A stretch of 7,849 bases of DNA from Pseudomonadota bacterium (GTDB lineage: Bacteria; Pseudomonadota; Gammaproteobacteria; Acidiferrobacterales; Acidiferrobacteraceae), in NCBI GenBank assembly GCA_021795255.1, contig JAJYPQ010000168.1:1-7849 (forward strand), in the 5' to 3' direction. The notes beneath the pieces are model-generated. The model was not told the origin of the DNA and did no database searches. It saw only the letters and a program-made list of their open reading frames with translations. Made by a program: the position numbers and the translations under genes. Of this stretch, positions 1 to 5,993 are shown one piece after another. Position 1 is the stretch's first letter. Every line of letters begins with the position of its first letter.

Positions 1-1
1 G

Positions 2-829
2 CGCATGCACATCGGACGTACTATGCGCACGGCGCGCGCGCGCCGTGTAGGGCTTAGGGCGCGAAAGAAGCGTGAGTTAGAGGACCTCCTGGAACAAGGT
101 CTCGTTCTTGAAGAGGAGATCCGCGCGCGAGGACTGCGGGGCCAAGACACCAGTATCGAACGCTTTCGCTTGAGTGAGATTCAGGCCGAGGCCAAGGCCT
201 TGGAACGGAAGATTCGGGCGATTCCGTTTATAGACGAGTCGGATTTGCGTTTTGCCCACATAGATCAAAAGCCCCATCCCGTCACGAGTGCGGTGATATT
301 CTGTGTTATGGATGTATCAGGGAGCATGGGAGATATCGAAAAAGATCTCGCCAAGAGGTTCTTCCTGCTGCTCTATCTTTTTATCCATCGCCAATATCGG
401 GCGGTGGAACTCGTCTTCATAAAGCATCACAGCGAGGCCTCGGAATGCACGGAGGAGCAATTCTTTGGTTCGCGCGAGGGCGGCGGTACCCGCGTTTCGC
501 CGGCCCTAGCCTTGGTCGAGGAGATCATAGCGAAGCGCTTCGCGCCCGATAACTGGAATATTTATCTAGCCCAAGCCTCGGATGGCGACAACGCCAACGA
601 GGATTTCCCGGCAGTACAGGCACGTTTGCAAAGTCTTTTGCCGCAGTTGCGCAATATGTTTTATCTGGAGGTCAATCAGGAACGAAGAAGCGAGTTGATG
701 CGCGTCTACCTCGATGCCGCGCTGGAGTGCCCGGATCTTCTGACAGCCAGCGCATCACAAGCAGCGGATATCTATCCCCTGTTTAGGACGCTTTTCGCCG
801 AACGCGAAGGGGCTCGCCATGACGGATAA
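2..829 (+). CDS. yeaH: YeaH/YhbH-family DUF444 protein with VWA-like domain, 5'-truncated by window edge
   Basis: This is the C-terminal part (about 275 residues) of a DUF444 protein; E. coli YeaH has about 427, so roughly 150 N-terminal residues lie left of the window. The frame is open to the left edge, so the ATG at 5 is probably internal. Counting from that ATG, a charged helical segment covers about residues 15-72. A von Willebrand factor A-like fold follows, with a MIDAS-type DVSGS at 103-107, GGGT ending at T162, and SDGDN at 192-196. Family landmarks also visible are PFIDESDLRF, AKRFFLLLYLF, the WNIYLAQASDGDN block and the C-terminal DIYPLFRTLF. In enterobacteria YeaH is encoded with the PrkA-like kinase YeaG and is induced by starvation and stationary phase; its biochemical role is not settled. 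The stop overlaps the start of the SpoVR gene by 11 nt, which indicates translational coupling. Family assignment is firm; the function is inferred from homologues. Confidence 0.95.
   Translation, partial: RMHIGRTMRTARARRVGLRARKKRELEDLLEQGLVLEEEIRARGLRGQDTSIERFRLSEIQAEAKALERKIRAIPFIDESDLRFAHIDQKPHPVTSAVIFCVMDVSGSMGDIEKDLAKRFFLLLYLFIHRQYRAVELVFIKHHSEASECTEEQFFGSREGGGTRVSPALALVEEIIAKRFAPDNWNIYLAQASDGDNANEDFPAVQARLQSLLPQLRNMFYLEVNQERRSELMRVYLDAALECPDLLTASASQAADIYPLFRTLFAEREGARHDG
808..812 (+). promoter_or_regulatory. Ribosome binding site of the spoVR/ycgB gene
   Basis: The sequence AGGGG, inside a longer GAAGGGG run, lies 6 nt upstream of the ATG at 819, within the last codons of yeaH. It supports that ATG as the start and fits coupled translation of the overlapping pair. 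Confidence 0.6.
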
Positions 830-2309
830 CGGGGGATTGATATTTTCCGACAACGACTGGACCTTCGAGCGGATAGCGGCCGTCTGCGAGCGGATCGCCG
901 TGATCGCAGAGCGCGAACTTAAGATCGACACCTACCCGAACCAGATCGAGGTGATAAGCGCCGAGCAAATGCTGGACGCCTATGCCTCGACCGGTCTTCC
1001 GATGTATTACCCACACTGGTCATTCGGTAAACAACGGGCCATAGAATCGGGGCAATATCGCCGGGGAGAAATGGGTTTGGCCTATGAGTTGGTCATAAAC
1101 AGCAACCCCTGCATTAGTTATCTCATGGAAGAGAATACTATGATGATGCAGACCCTCGTGATCGCGCATGCAGCCTTCGGGCACAATGCCTTTTTCAAGA
1201 ACAATATACTCTTTCGGCAGTGGACGGATGCCGGAGGGATTCTAGACTATCTGGAATTCGCGAAGGGATATATCGCTCAATGCGAGGAGCAGCATGGCAT
1301 CGACACCGTGGCCGAGGTTCTGGATGCAGCGCATGCGATCAACCGTAACGGGGTAGATCGTGCCCCGCGGCCGCAGAAGCTCTCGGCGCGCGAGGAGGAG
1401 GCGCGTAGAAAGGAGAGGGCGGCCTTCTTGGAGCAGCATTTGCTGGATATTTGGCGGACGCTGCCGAATAGGCCTGCCACGACGGGTGATCGCGACGAAG
1501 GGATATTTCCGTCTGAGCCGCAGGAGAACATCATTTATTTTATAGAGAAAAACGCCCCGCATCTCGAGTCGTGGAAGCGCGAAATCCTGCGCATCGTCCG
1601 TAAGATCGCCCAGTATCTCTACCCGCAGGGGCAGACTAAAATCATGAACGAGGGCTTTGCCTGTTTTGTGCATTATCATGTTTTGCACAGCCTTCATGCC
1701 GAGGGGTCCATAAGTGATGGGTCTCTTATGGAGTTCTATGCGAGCCATACGGCCGTAACCTTTCAGCCGGATTTCGATAGCCGCCACTACAGCGGCATAA
1801 ATCCCTATGCGCTGGGGTTTGCGATATTCCAGGATATCAAGCGGATTTGCCTTGAGCCCACCGAGGAGGATTATCGGTGGTTCGATTTCGCGGGCGATCC
1901 GGATTGGCTTAAACAGATTCATTTTGCGATGCGCGAGTTCCGAGACGAAAGCTTTGTTTTGCAGTACTTGTCCCCGAAAGTGATTCGTGACTTCCATTTC
2001 TTTGTGCTTACTAACGATCCGGACGCGGACGTCTTCGAGGTGGGGGCGATTCACGACGATGCCGGGTATCGCGAGGTGCGTAGTGCGCTTGCCCGGCAAA
2101 TAGCTGACAGCGTACGCTCCCCGGACATTGAGGTGGTGGCGGTGAATCGTTGGGGCGACCGCCATCTCCACTTGCGAAAGATGGATCACTATCCGCTCGA
2201 TCGGGGCGAGGCGAAGAAAACTTTAGACTATATCCGATCGCTGTGGGGATACGACGTGCATCTGGATATGTCCCCTTCGAGCTTGGTGTCGAAGGCTATG
2301 GGCAGCTAA
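819..2309 (+). CDS. ycgB: SpoVR family protein (YcgB-like)
   Basis: This is a complete SpoVR-family protein of 496 residues, close to E. coli YcgB (about 510). Family-typical blocks occur in order: HWSFGK at 66-71, NSNPCISYLMEEN at 94-106, the histidine-rich HAAFGHNAFFKNN at 117-129, MNEGFACFVHYH at 276-287, and NPYALGFAIFQDI at 328-340. The spaced His, Glu and Asn residues in these blocks suggest a metal-dependent enzyme-like core, but this is inference and no reaction is established. There is no signal peptide or membrane segment, so it is probably cytoplasmic. Residues 180-220 form a charged, variable linker rich in Arg and Glu. SpoVR was named for a role in Bacillus spore cortex formation, yet it is widespread in non-sporulating proteobacteria, where it accompanies YeaG and YeaH and is linked to stationary-phase and stress physiology. 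The start is set by the 11-nt overlap with yeaH and an upstream AGGGG. The gene ends 59 nt from the convergent srkA stop. Confidence 0.96.
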   Translation: MTDNGGLIFSDNDWTFERIAAVCERIAVIAERELKIDTYPNQIEVISAEQMLDAYASTGLPMYYPHWSFGKQRAIESGQYRRGEMGLAYELVINSNPCISYLMEENTMMMQTLVIAHAAFGHNAFFKNNILFRQWTDAGGILDYLEFAKGYIAQCEEQHGIDTVAEVLDAAHAINRNGVDRAPRPQKLSAREEEARRKERAAFLEQHLLDIWRTLPNRPATTGDRDEGIFPSEPQENIIYFIEKNAPHLESWKREILRIVRKIAQYLYPQGQTKIMNEGFACFVHYHVLHSLHAEGSISDGSLMEFYASHTAVTFQPDFDSRHYSGINPYALGFAIFQDIKRICLEPTEEDYRWFDFAGDPDWLKQIHFAMREFRDESFVLQYLSPKVIRDFHFFVLTNDPDADVFEVGAIHDDAGYREVRSALARQIADSVRSPDIEVVAVNRWGDRHLHLRKMDHYPLDRGEAKKTLDYIRSLWGYDVHLDMSPSSLVSKAMGS

Positions 2310-2326
2310 GGCCGGGGTTGCCGGCC
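2310..2326. terminator. GC-rich hairpin between convergent genes (possible terminator)
   Basis: A perfect 6-bp inverted repeat, GGCCGG (2310-2315) and CCGGCC (2321-2326), encloses a 5-nt loop. It begins directly after the SpoVR stop. An alternative pairing, CCGGGG with CCCCGG (2312-2317 and 2325-2330), overlaps it. No T-tract follows on either strand, so it is not a classic intrinsic terminator. It may still act as a 3'-end stabilising stem or pause site for the two converging transcripts. The rest of the gap to 2368 shows nothing clear. Confidence 0.3.
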
Positions 2327-2368
2327 CCGGGCGACAGCGGGTCTTTGGCGGAGCCGCAGGGCTAGTCG

Positions 2369-3367
2369 TCAGAAGGGGACGATCTCGATCGGCGGATCCC
2401 GCAGCCGCTGTTCTTGGTTTTGGAGGAGGGATAGCAGTTCTCGAAAATGGCGATCTTCGCTAAACCACGGAAAGATGAGCGGGAAGGCCGGGTCGTGCCA
2501 GCGGCGCGCGATCCAGGCGTTGTAGTGCAGCAGGCGCAGGGCCCGCAAAGGCTCTATGAGACGCAATTCGCGCGGGTCGAAGGACCGGAAGACTTCATAG
2601 CCGCTTATCAAGGCCCTCAAGGCCTCCTCTTGCTCAGCTCGGTCCCCAGGCAGCAGCATCCAGAGGTCCTGGATAGCGGGACCGTTTAGACAGTCGTCGA
2701 AGTCCACGATGGCGAAGTGTTCGCCATTAAAGAGCACGTTTCCTGGGTGGCAGTCGCCATGAATCCGGAAGATGGTAGGCGCGACTGCAGAAAACGTAGC
2801 CTCGATGGCGACATGGAGGCGCGTGGCCGTGCTGAGGAACGGGGTACGCAAGTCCGCCGGGAGAAACGGACAATCGCGCAGAGCGGCGATTGCGGGCCCC
2901 ACAAACGAGGCGGCATCGAGCGTGGGGCGATCCTTAAAGCGGCCCTGCCCTATCCCATGCAAGCGCCCCAGGTAGCGTCCGAAGGCGGCGCGCTCCGCGG
3001 TGGTCTCCAAGCCGCCGGTGCGGCCCGGGCGCCAGGGGAAGGCCGCGAAGCGAAAGCCCTGTTCCACGAACAAGGTCGTGTCGTGGTGGCGGTGGGGGGC
3101 CACGGCGGGTACCTCGGCGTCACAGAGCTCTTCGGTAAAGCGGTGCTCTTCGAGAATCGCAGCATCGGACCAGCGCTTGGGTCGGTAGAACTTCATGGCC
3201 CAGGGCACACTTTCGGTCTCGACCTTATAGACACGATTCTCATAGCTATTGAGGGCCTGGAAGCCGCCCGTGGGCTGGAGGTCTAGCGCCTCGGCGGCGC
3301 TTAAGATAATGTCCGGCGTGAGGCCGGCGTAGGGGGGTGTGGTCGCGAGCGTGCCATCGGAAGTCAT
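2369..3367 (-). CDS. srkA: Stress response kinase A (YihE/RdoA-type Ser/Thr protein kinase)
   Basis: This 332-residue protein matches E. coli SrkA (YihE, 328 residues) along its whole length. SrkA has an aminoglycoside phosphotransferase-like kinase fold, phosphorylates Ser/Thr, and protects cells from stress-induced death linked to the MazEF toxin and reactive oxygen species. Visible motifs are NSYENRVY at 40-47 in the N-lobe, the probable ATP-binding Lys59 in AMKFYRP, and ILEEH at 71-75. The catalytic loop HGDCHPGN at 203-210 has catalytic Asp205 and Asn210, and the metal-binding DFDD lies at 222-225. Family blocks NGPAIQDLWMLLPGD (about 228-242), IEPLRALRLLHYNAW (271-285) and DPAFPLIFPW (292-301) follow. 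No key residue is missing. Sixteen residues precede the conserved TPDII segment, in line with the E. coli N-terminus. There is no Shine-Dalgarno before the ATG, but a promoter lies immediately upstream. In enterobacteria srkA often precedes dsbA; here that neighbour is absent. Confidence 0.95.
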   Translation of the reverse strand: MTSDGTLATTPPYAGLTPDIILSAAEALDLQPTGGFQALNSYENRVYKVETESVPWAMKFYRPKRWSDAAILEEHRFTEELCDAEVPAVAPHRHHDTTLFVEQGFRFAAFPWRPGRTGGLETTAERAAFGRYLGRLHGIGQGRFKDRPTLDAASFVGPAIAALRDCPFLPADLRTPFLSTATRLHVAIEATFSAVAPTIFRIHGDCHPGNVLFNGEHFAIVDFDDCLNGPAIQDLWMLLPGDRAEQEEALRALISGYEVFRSFDPRELRLIEPLRALRLLHYNAWIARRWHDPAFPLIFPWFSEDRHFRELLSLLQNQEQRLRDPPIEIVPF

Positions 3368-3372
3368 GCCGA

Positions 3373-3401
3373 AGTATAGCGACGAACGAAGACCTGGGCA
3401 A
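3373..3401 (-). promoter_or_regulatory. Candidate sigma70-type promoter of srkA, positioned for a leaderless mRNA
   Basis: On the minus strand, TTGCCC (3401-3396, 4 of 6 to the -35 consensus) is separated by exactly 17 nt from TATACT (3378-3373, 5 of 6 to the -10 consensus). Only 5 nt (TCGGC) lie between the -10 and the ATG at 3367. Initiation at the usual distance would fall at about 3366-3368, on the start codon itself. No purine-rich ribosome binding site precedes the ATG. Both facts point to a leaderless transcript, though this is inferred from sequence alone. Confidence 0.5.
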
Positions 3402-3525
3402 AAGCAGTCTTGCGGTCTCGCGTGGTGGTGGGCTTCGCGGTCTTATAGGGGCTCCCTTGACACCGCTTAATAAATACGCCGCCGCCTGTCAGTCAGCGTA
3501 TGCTAGGAGGCTCTTACTACAGGAT

Positions 3526-3530
3526 GAGGA
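3526..3530 (+). promoter_or_regulatory. Ribosome binding site of the small basic-protein gene
   Basis: GAGGA lies 8 nt upstream of the ATG at 3539. This spacing supports translation of the 45-codon frame. No convincing -10/-35 pair was found for this gene in 3402-3525. Confidence 0.5.
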
Positions 3531-3538
3531 CGAGAGCT

Positions 3539-3676
3539 ATGGCTAAAGGTCAGTTACGTGGGAATAAGGAAGCCAAAAAACCCAAGCAAGTGAAAAAGCC
3601 GGCGGCGCCGGGAGGGGGTTTGGCTGGCGCGGTATCGAGGCTTGGTGCGCGCACAAGCGAGCCCAAAAAATCCTAA
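3539..3676 (+). CDS. Small, strongly basic conserved-type protein of unknown function (45 aa)
   Basis: This short frame encodes 45 residues starting MAKGQLRGNKEAKKPKQVKK, followed by a Pro/Gly/Ala-rich middle and ending in EPKKS. There are 9 Lys and 3 Arg against 2 Glu, so the protein is very basic. It has no hydrophobic segment and is likely disordered or nucleic-acid or ribosome associated, although that is inference only. A GAGGA ribosome binding site lies 8 nt upstream. The N-terminal MAKGQxRGNKEAKKPK pattern resembles, from memory, tiny hypothetical proteins found in many proteobacteria, usually just downstream of a good ribosome binding site; no function is known to me. It lies between the divergent srkA and the convergent gor, so it is probably transcribed alone. 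Short length and the lack of a clear promoter are the main reasons for caution. Confidence 0.72.
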   Translation: MAKGQLRGNKEAKKPKQVKKPAAPGGGLAGAVSRLGARTSEPKKS

Positions 3677-3690
3677 TCATCGTCTAAGCC

Positions 3691-3741
3691 GCCGGGACCT
3701 GAGCGTCAAACCCGCACCAAGCGGCTTGACGTACGCCCGGC
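3691..3741. terminator. Nested inverted repeat between convergent genes (possible bidirectional terminator)
   Basis: Three stems are nested around one centre: GCCGGG (3691-3696) with CCCGGC (3736-3741), CGTCAA (3704-3709) with TTGACG (3726-3731), and CCGC (3712-3715) with GCGG (3721-3724). It lies between the stop of the small gene (3676) and the stop of gor (3749). No T-tract follows on either strand, so Rho-independent termination is doubtful. RNA 3'-end protection or a protein-binding palindrome are alternatives. Confidence 0.35.
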
Positions 3742-3748
3742 AAAGACC

Positions 3749-5098
3749 TTAGCGCATGGTCACAAGCTCCTCAGCGCTGGTCGGGTGGATCGCCAGCGTG
3801 TCGTCGAAGTCGCGCTTCGTGGCCCCAAGATGCAGGGCCACCGCGAACCCTTGGAGCATTTCATCCGCGCCTTCCCCCATGATATGGAGGCCCACTATGG
3901 TCTCGTTGCGGCCTACGGTGATGAGTTTCATGGCGGTTTTGTGGGGCTCTTTGCTAAAGGCGTGTACGAGCGGCGTGAATTCGGTTCGATAGACCTTGAT
4001 GCCGTCGTTACCGTGCCGTTCGCGGGCCTCGTCTTCAGTGAGGCCGACCGTGCCCAGAGGGGGGTGGCTAAAGACGACCGTAGGGATCCGGCTGTAGTCA
4101 AGACGTCTGTCGGCCATGCTGCCGAATACGCGATCGGCAAGTCGGCGACCGGCGGCAATGGCGACCGGGGTCAGCGCGGCTCGCGATGCGACATCGCCCA
4201 GGGCGTATACGCAGGCGGCGCTCGTGTTTTGGTAGTCGTCGACTAGGATATATCCGTCGCTATCGGTGCCAATGCCCGCGGCGGCGAGTCCCAAATCCGC
4301 GCTCTGGGGTCGTCGTCCGATCGCCCAGATAATGCTATCGAGCCCCGATAGCGTCTCGCCGTCGCGCGCGATAAGCGAGAGTCCTGAGGTGTCTTTACGG
4401 GCCTCTATGACTTGTCTATGTGTGAGCATGTCGATTCCGGAGTGCATCATGGCGTTCATGAGCCCCTCCCGCAACATCGTATCGAAACGATCCAGAAAGT
4501 GTTTGCGTCTGAGCACGAGCGAGACATCGGCTCCGAGGCTGTTGAGAACCCCGGCGAGCTCGACTGCGATATAGCCAGCCCCCACGATCGCGACCCTTTT
4601 TGGTCGTTCCGTCAGATCAAAAAACCCATCCGAGGTGATGCCCAAATGGGCCCCTGGAATGCTTGGTATAAGCGGGCGACCTCCTGTCGCCACGACTATG
4701 TGTTCAGCGTCGTAGACCTGGTCCCCTACCGCCACGTGACGGCTATCGATAAAGCGCCCATGGCCGCGTAGGAGCTCAACGCCGTTGTCGCAAAGCCCCA
4801 TGCTGTAGCGGTCGTTGAGGCGGGAAATATAGGCGTCGCGCGCGGACTTGAGGGCGGCCCAGTCGAGCGTTCCTGAAAATGGCGGAAAGCCGTAGTCCGG
4901 CGCCATATCGATACTCTTTTGGATGGCCGCGGCGTTCCAAAGGATCTTTTTCGGCACGCATCCGAGATTCACGCAGGTCCCACCCAGGGGTCCGGGCTCG
5001 ATAAGGGCGCATCGAGCCCCATAGCGGGCGGCGCGATTCGCGGTCGCTATGCCGCCACTACCCCCACCTAGCACGATAAGATCGTAATGCCCAAGCAT
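3749..5098 (-). CDS. gor: Glutathione-disulfide reductase (NADPH)
   Basis: This 449-residue flavoprotein reduces GSSG to GSH with NADPH in the cytoplasm. It aligns along its whole length with E. coli Gor (450 residues). The FAD-binding GGGSGG is at 11-16, and the redox-active pair Cys42 and Cys47 lies in [13 protein letters not shown]. The second nucleotide-binding motif GAGYIAVE is at 173-180. Arg198, Lys199 and Arg204 follow in RRKHFLDRF, the pattern that gives NADPH rather than NADH preference. ALGD at 299-302 is the FAD-contacting block. The C-terminal AIHPTSAEE supplies the catalytic His438 and Glu443 from the partner subunit, so a homodimer is expected. The start at 5098 is chosen because the FAD motif follows at the usual distance and AAAGGA lies 6 nt upstream. 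The frame continues open to 5443, but that part sits inside the upstream peroxiredoxin gene and does not resemble Gor. The gap to that gene is 67 nt. Gor would supply the GSH that the peroxiredoxin consumes. Confidence 0.97.
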   Translation of the reverse strand: MLGHYDLIVLGGGSGGIATANRAARYGARCALIEPGPLGGTCVNLGCVPKKILWNAAAIQKSIDMAPDYGFPPFSGTLDWAALKSARDAYISRLNDRYSMGLCDNGVELLRGHGRFIDSRHVAVGDQVYDAEHIVVATGGRPLIPSIPGAHLGITSDGFFDLTERPKRVAIVGAGYIAVELAGVLNSLGADVSLVLRRKHFLDRFDTMLREGLMNAMMHSGIDMLTHRQVIEARKDTSGLSLIARDGETLSGLDSIIWAIGRRPQSADLGLAAAGIGTDSDGYILVDDYQNTSAACVYALGDVASRAALTPVAIAAGRRLADRVFGSMADRRLDYSRIPTVVFSHPPLGTVGLTEDEARERHGNDGIKVYRTEFTPLVHAFSKEPHKTAMKLITVGRNETIVGLHIMGEGADEMLQGFAVALHLGATKRDFDDTLAIHPTSAEELVTMR

Positions 5099-5104
5099 AT
5101 GCAA

Positions 5105-5110
5105 TCCTTT
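5105..5110 (-). promoter_or_regulatory. Ribosome binding site deciding the gor start
   Basis: On the minus strand AAAGGA lies 6 nt before the ATG at 5098. It supports this start over the in-frame upstream codons, which lie within the peroxiredoxin gene. Confidence 0.65.
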
Positions 5111-5111
5111 G

Positions 5112-5131
5112 GGAGATGGCCGACTATCTCC
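5112..5131 (-). other. Perfect 6-bp inverted repeat in the gor leader
   Basis: GGAGAT (5112-5117) and ATCTCC (5126-5131) are exact inverted copies around an 8-nt spacer. In the gor RNA they would form a hairpin ending 1 nt before the ribosome binding site at 5110-5105. It could be an operator half-site pair, an RNA element that tunes gor translation, or a processing site between the two genes. Nothing in the sequence decides among these. Confidence 0.35.
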
Positions 5132-5148
5132 AGAACTTAAGATACAAA

Positions 5149-5160
5149 GGACCGAGGTCC
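5149..5160 (-). terminator. Weak hairpin after the peroxiredoxin stop (possible partial terminator)
   Basis: GGAC and GTCC (5157-5160 with 5149-5152) form a 4-bp stem with a four-base loop, or a 5-bp stem with an unrealistic two-base loop. On the minus strand it is followed by the T-rich TTTGTATCTT. It lies 5 nt beyond the peroxiredoxin stop. The stem is too short for a strong terminator, but it could reduce read-through into gor. Confidence 0.2.
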
Positions 5161-5165
5161 GGGTC

Positions 5166-5909
5166 TCATTTCGTTTCCAAGTAACGTGCGAGGTCGTCTG
5201 CGCCGCCAATATGTCGACCCCCGATGAAGATCTGAGGAACGGTCGAGCGACCAGTGGTGGCGCGTAGGGTCCGCGAGGAAACCCCGGTGCCCTGGCCGGT
5301 CGTAATCTCCTCAAAAGCGATGCCGCGCTCTTTGAGCAGGGACTTGGCACGAAAACAATGGGGACAGCCCGCGCGCGTGAAGATGGTGACGAACTCCGGC
5401 TCCTTGGCCTTTGGATCGATGTAGGACAGCATGGTGTCGGCATCGGACACCTCGAACGGGTCGCCCGGCCTGTCGGGCTCTATGAACATCTTCTTGATGA
5501 CGCCGTTTTTAACCAACATCGAATAGCGCCAGGATCGTTTGCCGAAACCGAGATCTGACTTATCGACCAGCATTCCCATGCCGGCTGCGAACTCGCCGTT
5601 GCCGTCGGGAATAAAGCGGACGTTTTCTGCATTTTGATCCTTGCTCCACGCCTCCATGACGAAGGCGTCGTTGACCGAGAGGCAGAGCACTTCGTCTACG
5701 CCGCAAGATTTGAAGACCGGCCCCAACTCGTTATAGCGCGGCACATGGCTTGACGAGCAAGTCGGGGTATAGGCGCCGGGAAGCGCGAAGACGACGATGG
5801 TCTTGCCCTGAAACAGCATGTCGCTCGTGACGTCTTTCCATTCGCTTCCGGCGCGGGTCTTAAAGCTAACATGAGGTACACGTTGACCTTCCTTATTGGC
5901 ATGCGGCAT
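5166..5909 (-). CDS. Hybrid peroxiredoxin-glutaredoxin (Prx5-type, glutathione-dependent)
   Basis: This 247-residue fusion reduces hydrogen peroxide and alkyl hydroperoxides with glutathione. It closely resembles the Haemophilus influenzae hybrid Prx5 (241 residues). The peroxiredoxin domain spans about 5-165. It has the active-site PGAYTPTC with peroxidatic Cys51, and family blocks [28 protein letters not shown] and [16 protein letters not shown] (with Arg128). The glutaredoxin domain spans about 172-245. It has a CPHC redox motif at 182-185 and the TVPQIFIGG segment at 223-231 with the cis-proline Pro225. Further cysteines occur at 69 and 76; a Cys near 76 is also present in plant type II peroxiredoxins and is not catalytic there. 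The ATG at 5909 is chosen because GAAGGAG lies 6 nt upstream. An in-frame GTG at 5924 would put the start inside that ribosome binding site. It lies 84 nt after ovoA and 67 nt before gor, the enzyme that recycles its reductant. Confidence 0.96.
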   Translation of the reverse strand: MPHANKEGQRVPHVSFKTRAGSEWKDVTSDMLFQGKTIVVFALPGAYTPTCSSSHVPRYNELGPVFKSCGVDEVLCLSVNDAFVMEAWSKDQNAENVRFIPDGNGEFAAGMGMLVDKSDLGFGKRSWRYSMLVKNGVIKKMFIEPDRPGDPFEVSDADTMLSYIDPKAKEPEFVTIFTRAGCPHCFRAKSLLKERGIAFEEITTGQGTGVSSRTLRATTGRSTVPQIFIGGRHIGGADDLARYLETK

Positions 5910-5915
5910 GTGTGG

Positions 5916-5922
5916 CTCCTTC
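5916..5922 (-). promoter_or_regulatory. Ribosome binding site of the peroxiredoxin-glutaredoxin gene
   Basis: A near-perfect GAAGGAG on the minus strand lies 6 nt before the ATG at 5909. It overlaps the alternative GTG start at 5924 and so rules that start out in practice. Confidence 0.75.
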
Positions 5923-5935
5923 ACGGTAGATAGGA

Positions 5936-5965
5936 TAGGACTGCTTTGGGGAGATGGGTAGGACT
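5936..5965. repeat. Direct repeat TAGGACT x2 upstream of the peroxiredoxin gene
   Basis: TAGGACT occurs at 5936-5942 and again at 5959-5965, 23 bp apart start to start, about two helical turns. A related TAGGAT is at 5931-5936. They lie in the 84-nt gap between ovoA and the peroxiredoxin gene, where an activator or repressor could bind. A 7-bp repeat in a gap this size can arise by chance, and no convincing -10/-35 pair was found next to it. Confidence 0.2.
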
Positions 5966-5993
5966 TAGGGATCGCGCATCAGGGCCACTTGGA

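Larger units (their letters stand above)
3368..3748. other. 381-nt stretch between srkA and gor
   Basis: From left to right this stretch holds the candidate srkA promoter (3373-3401), a featureless part to about 3450, an AT-rich patch with TTGACA at 3457-3462 followed by TTAATAAATA at 3467-3476, the 45-codon gene (3539-3676) and the nested inverted repeat (3691-3741). The TTGACA has no matching -10 at 15-19 nt, so no promoter is called for the small gene. No tRNA or other structured RNA was recognised. Confidence 0.6.

Noticed and set aside
1242..2189. Long open frame on the minus strand inside the SpoVR gene
   Set aside because: It is antisense to a clearly conserved coding gene, resembles no known family, and is explained by codon bias of the plus-strand gene.
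2310..2326. Strong Rho-independent terminator after the SpoVR gene
   Set aside because: The hairpin is good but no run of T follows on either strand, so only a low-confidence structural feature is listed.
2717..3286. 189-codon open frame on the plus strand opposite srkA
   Set aside because: It is the shadow of a well-conserved kinase gene; its translation is low in recognisable motifs and has no ribosome binding site.
3457..3476. TTGACA and TTAATAAATA as a promoter for the small gene
   Set aside because: The TTGACA is a perfect -35, but the AT-rich patch is far too close (4 nt) and the sequence 15-19 nt downstream is CG-rich, with no -10. TATGCT at 3499 is 36 nt away.
3337..3546. 69-codon open frame on the plus strand across the srkA promoter region
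   Set aside because: It runs through the srkA start and promoter and ends in another frame over the small gene start, with no ribosome binding site and no protein-like composition.
5099..5443. In-frame upstream extension of gor by 115 codons
   Set aside because: It lies antisense-free but out of frame inside the peroxiredoxin-glutaredoxin gene and the 67-nt gap, has low-complexity Ser/Arg/Pro content, does not resemble Gor, and a proper ribosome binding site precedes the ATG at 5098.
5910..5924. GTG start for the peroxiredoxin gene at 5924
   Set aside because: That codon overlaps the strong GAAGGAG ribosome binding site (5916-5922), which is placed for the ATG at 5909.
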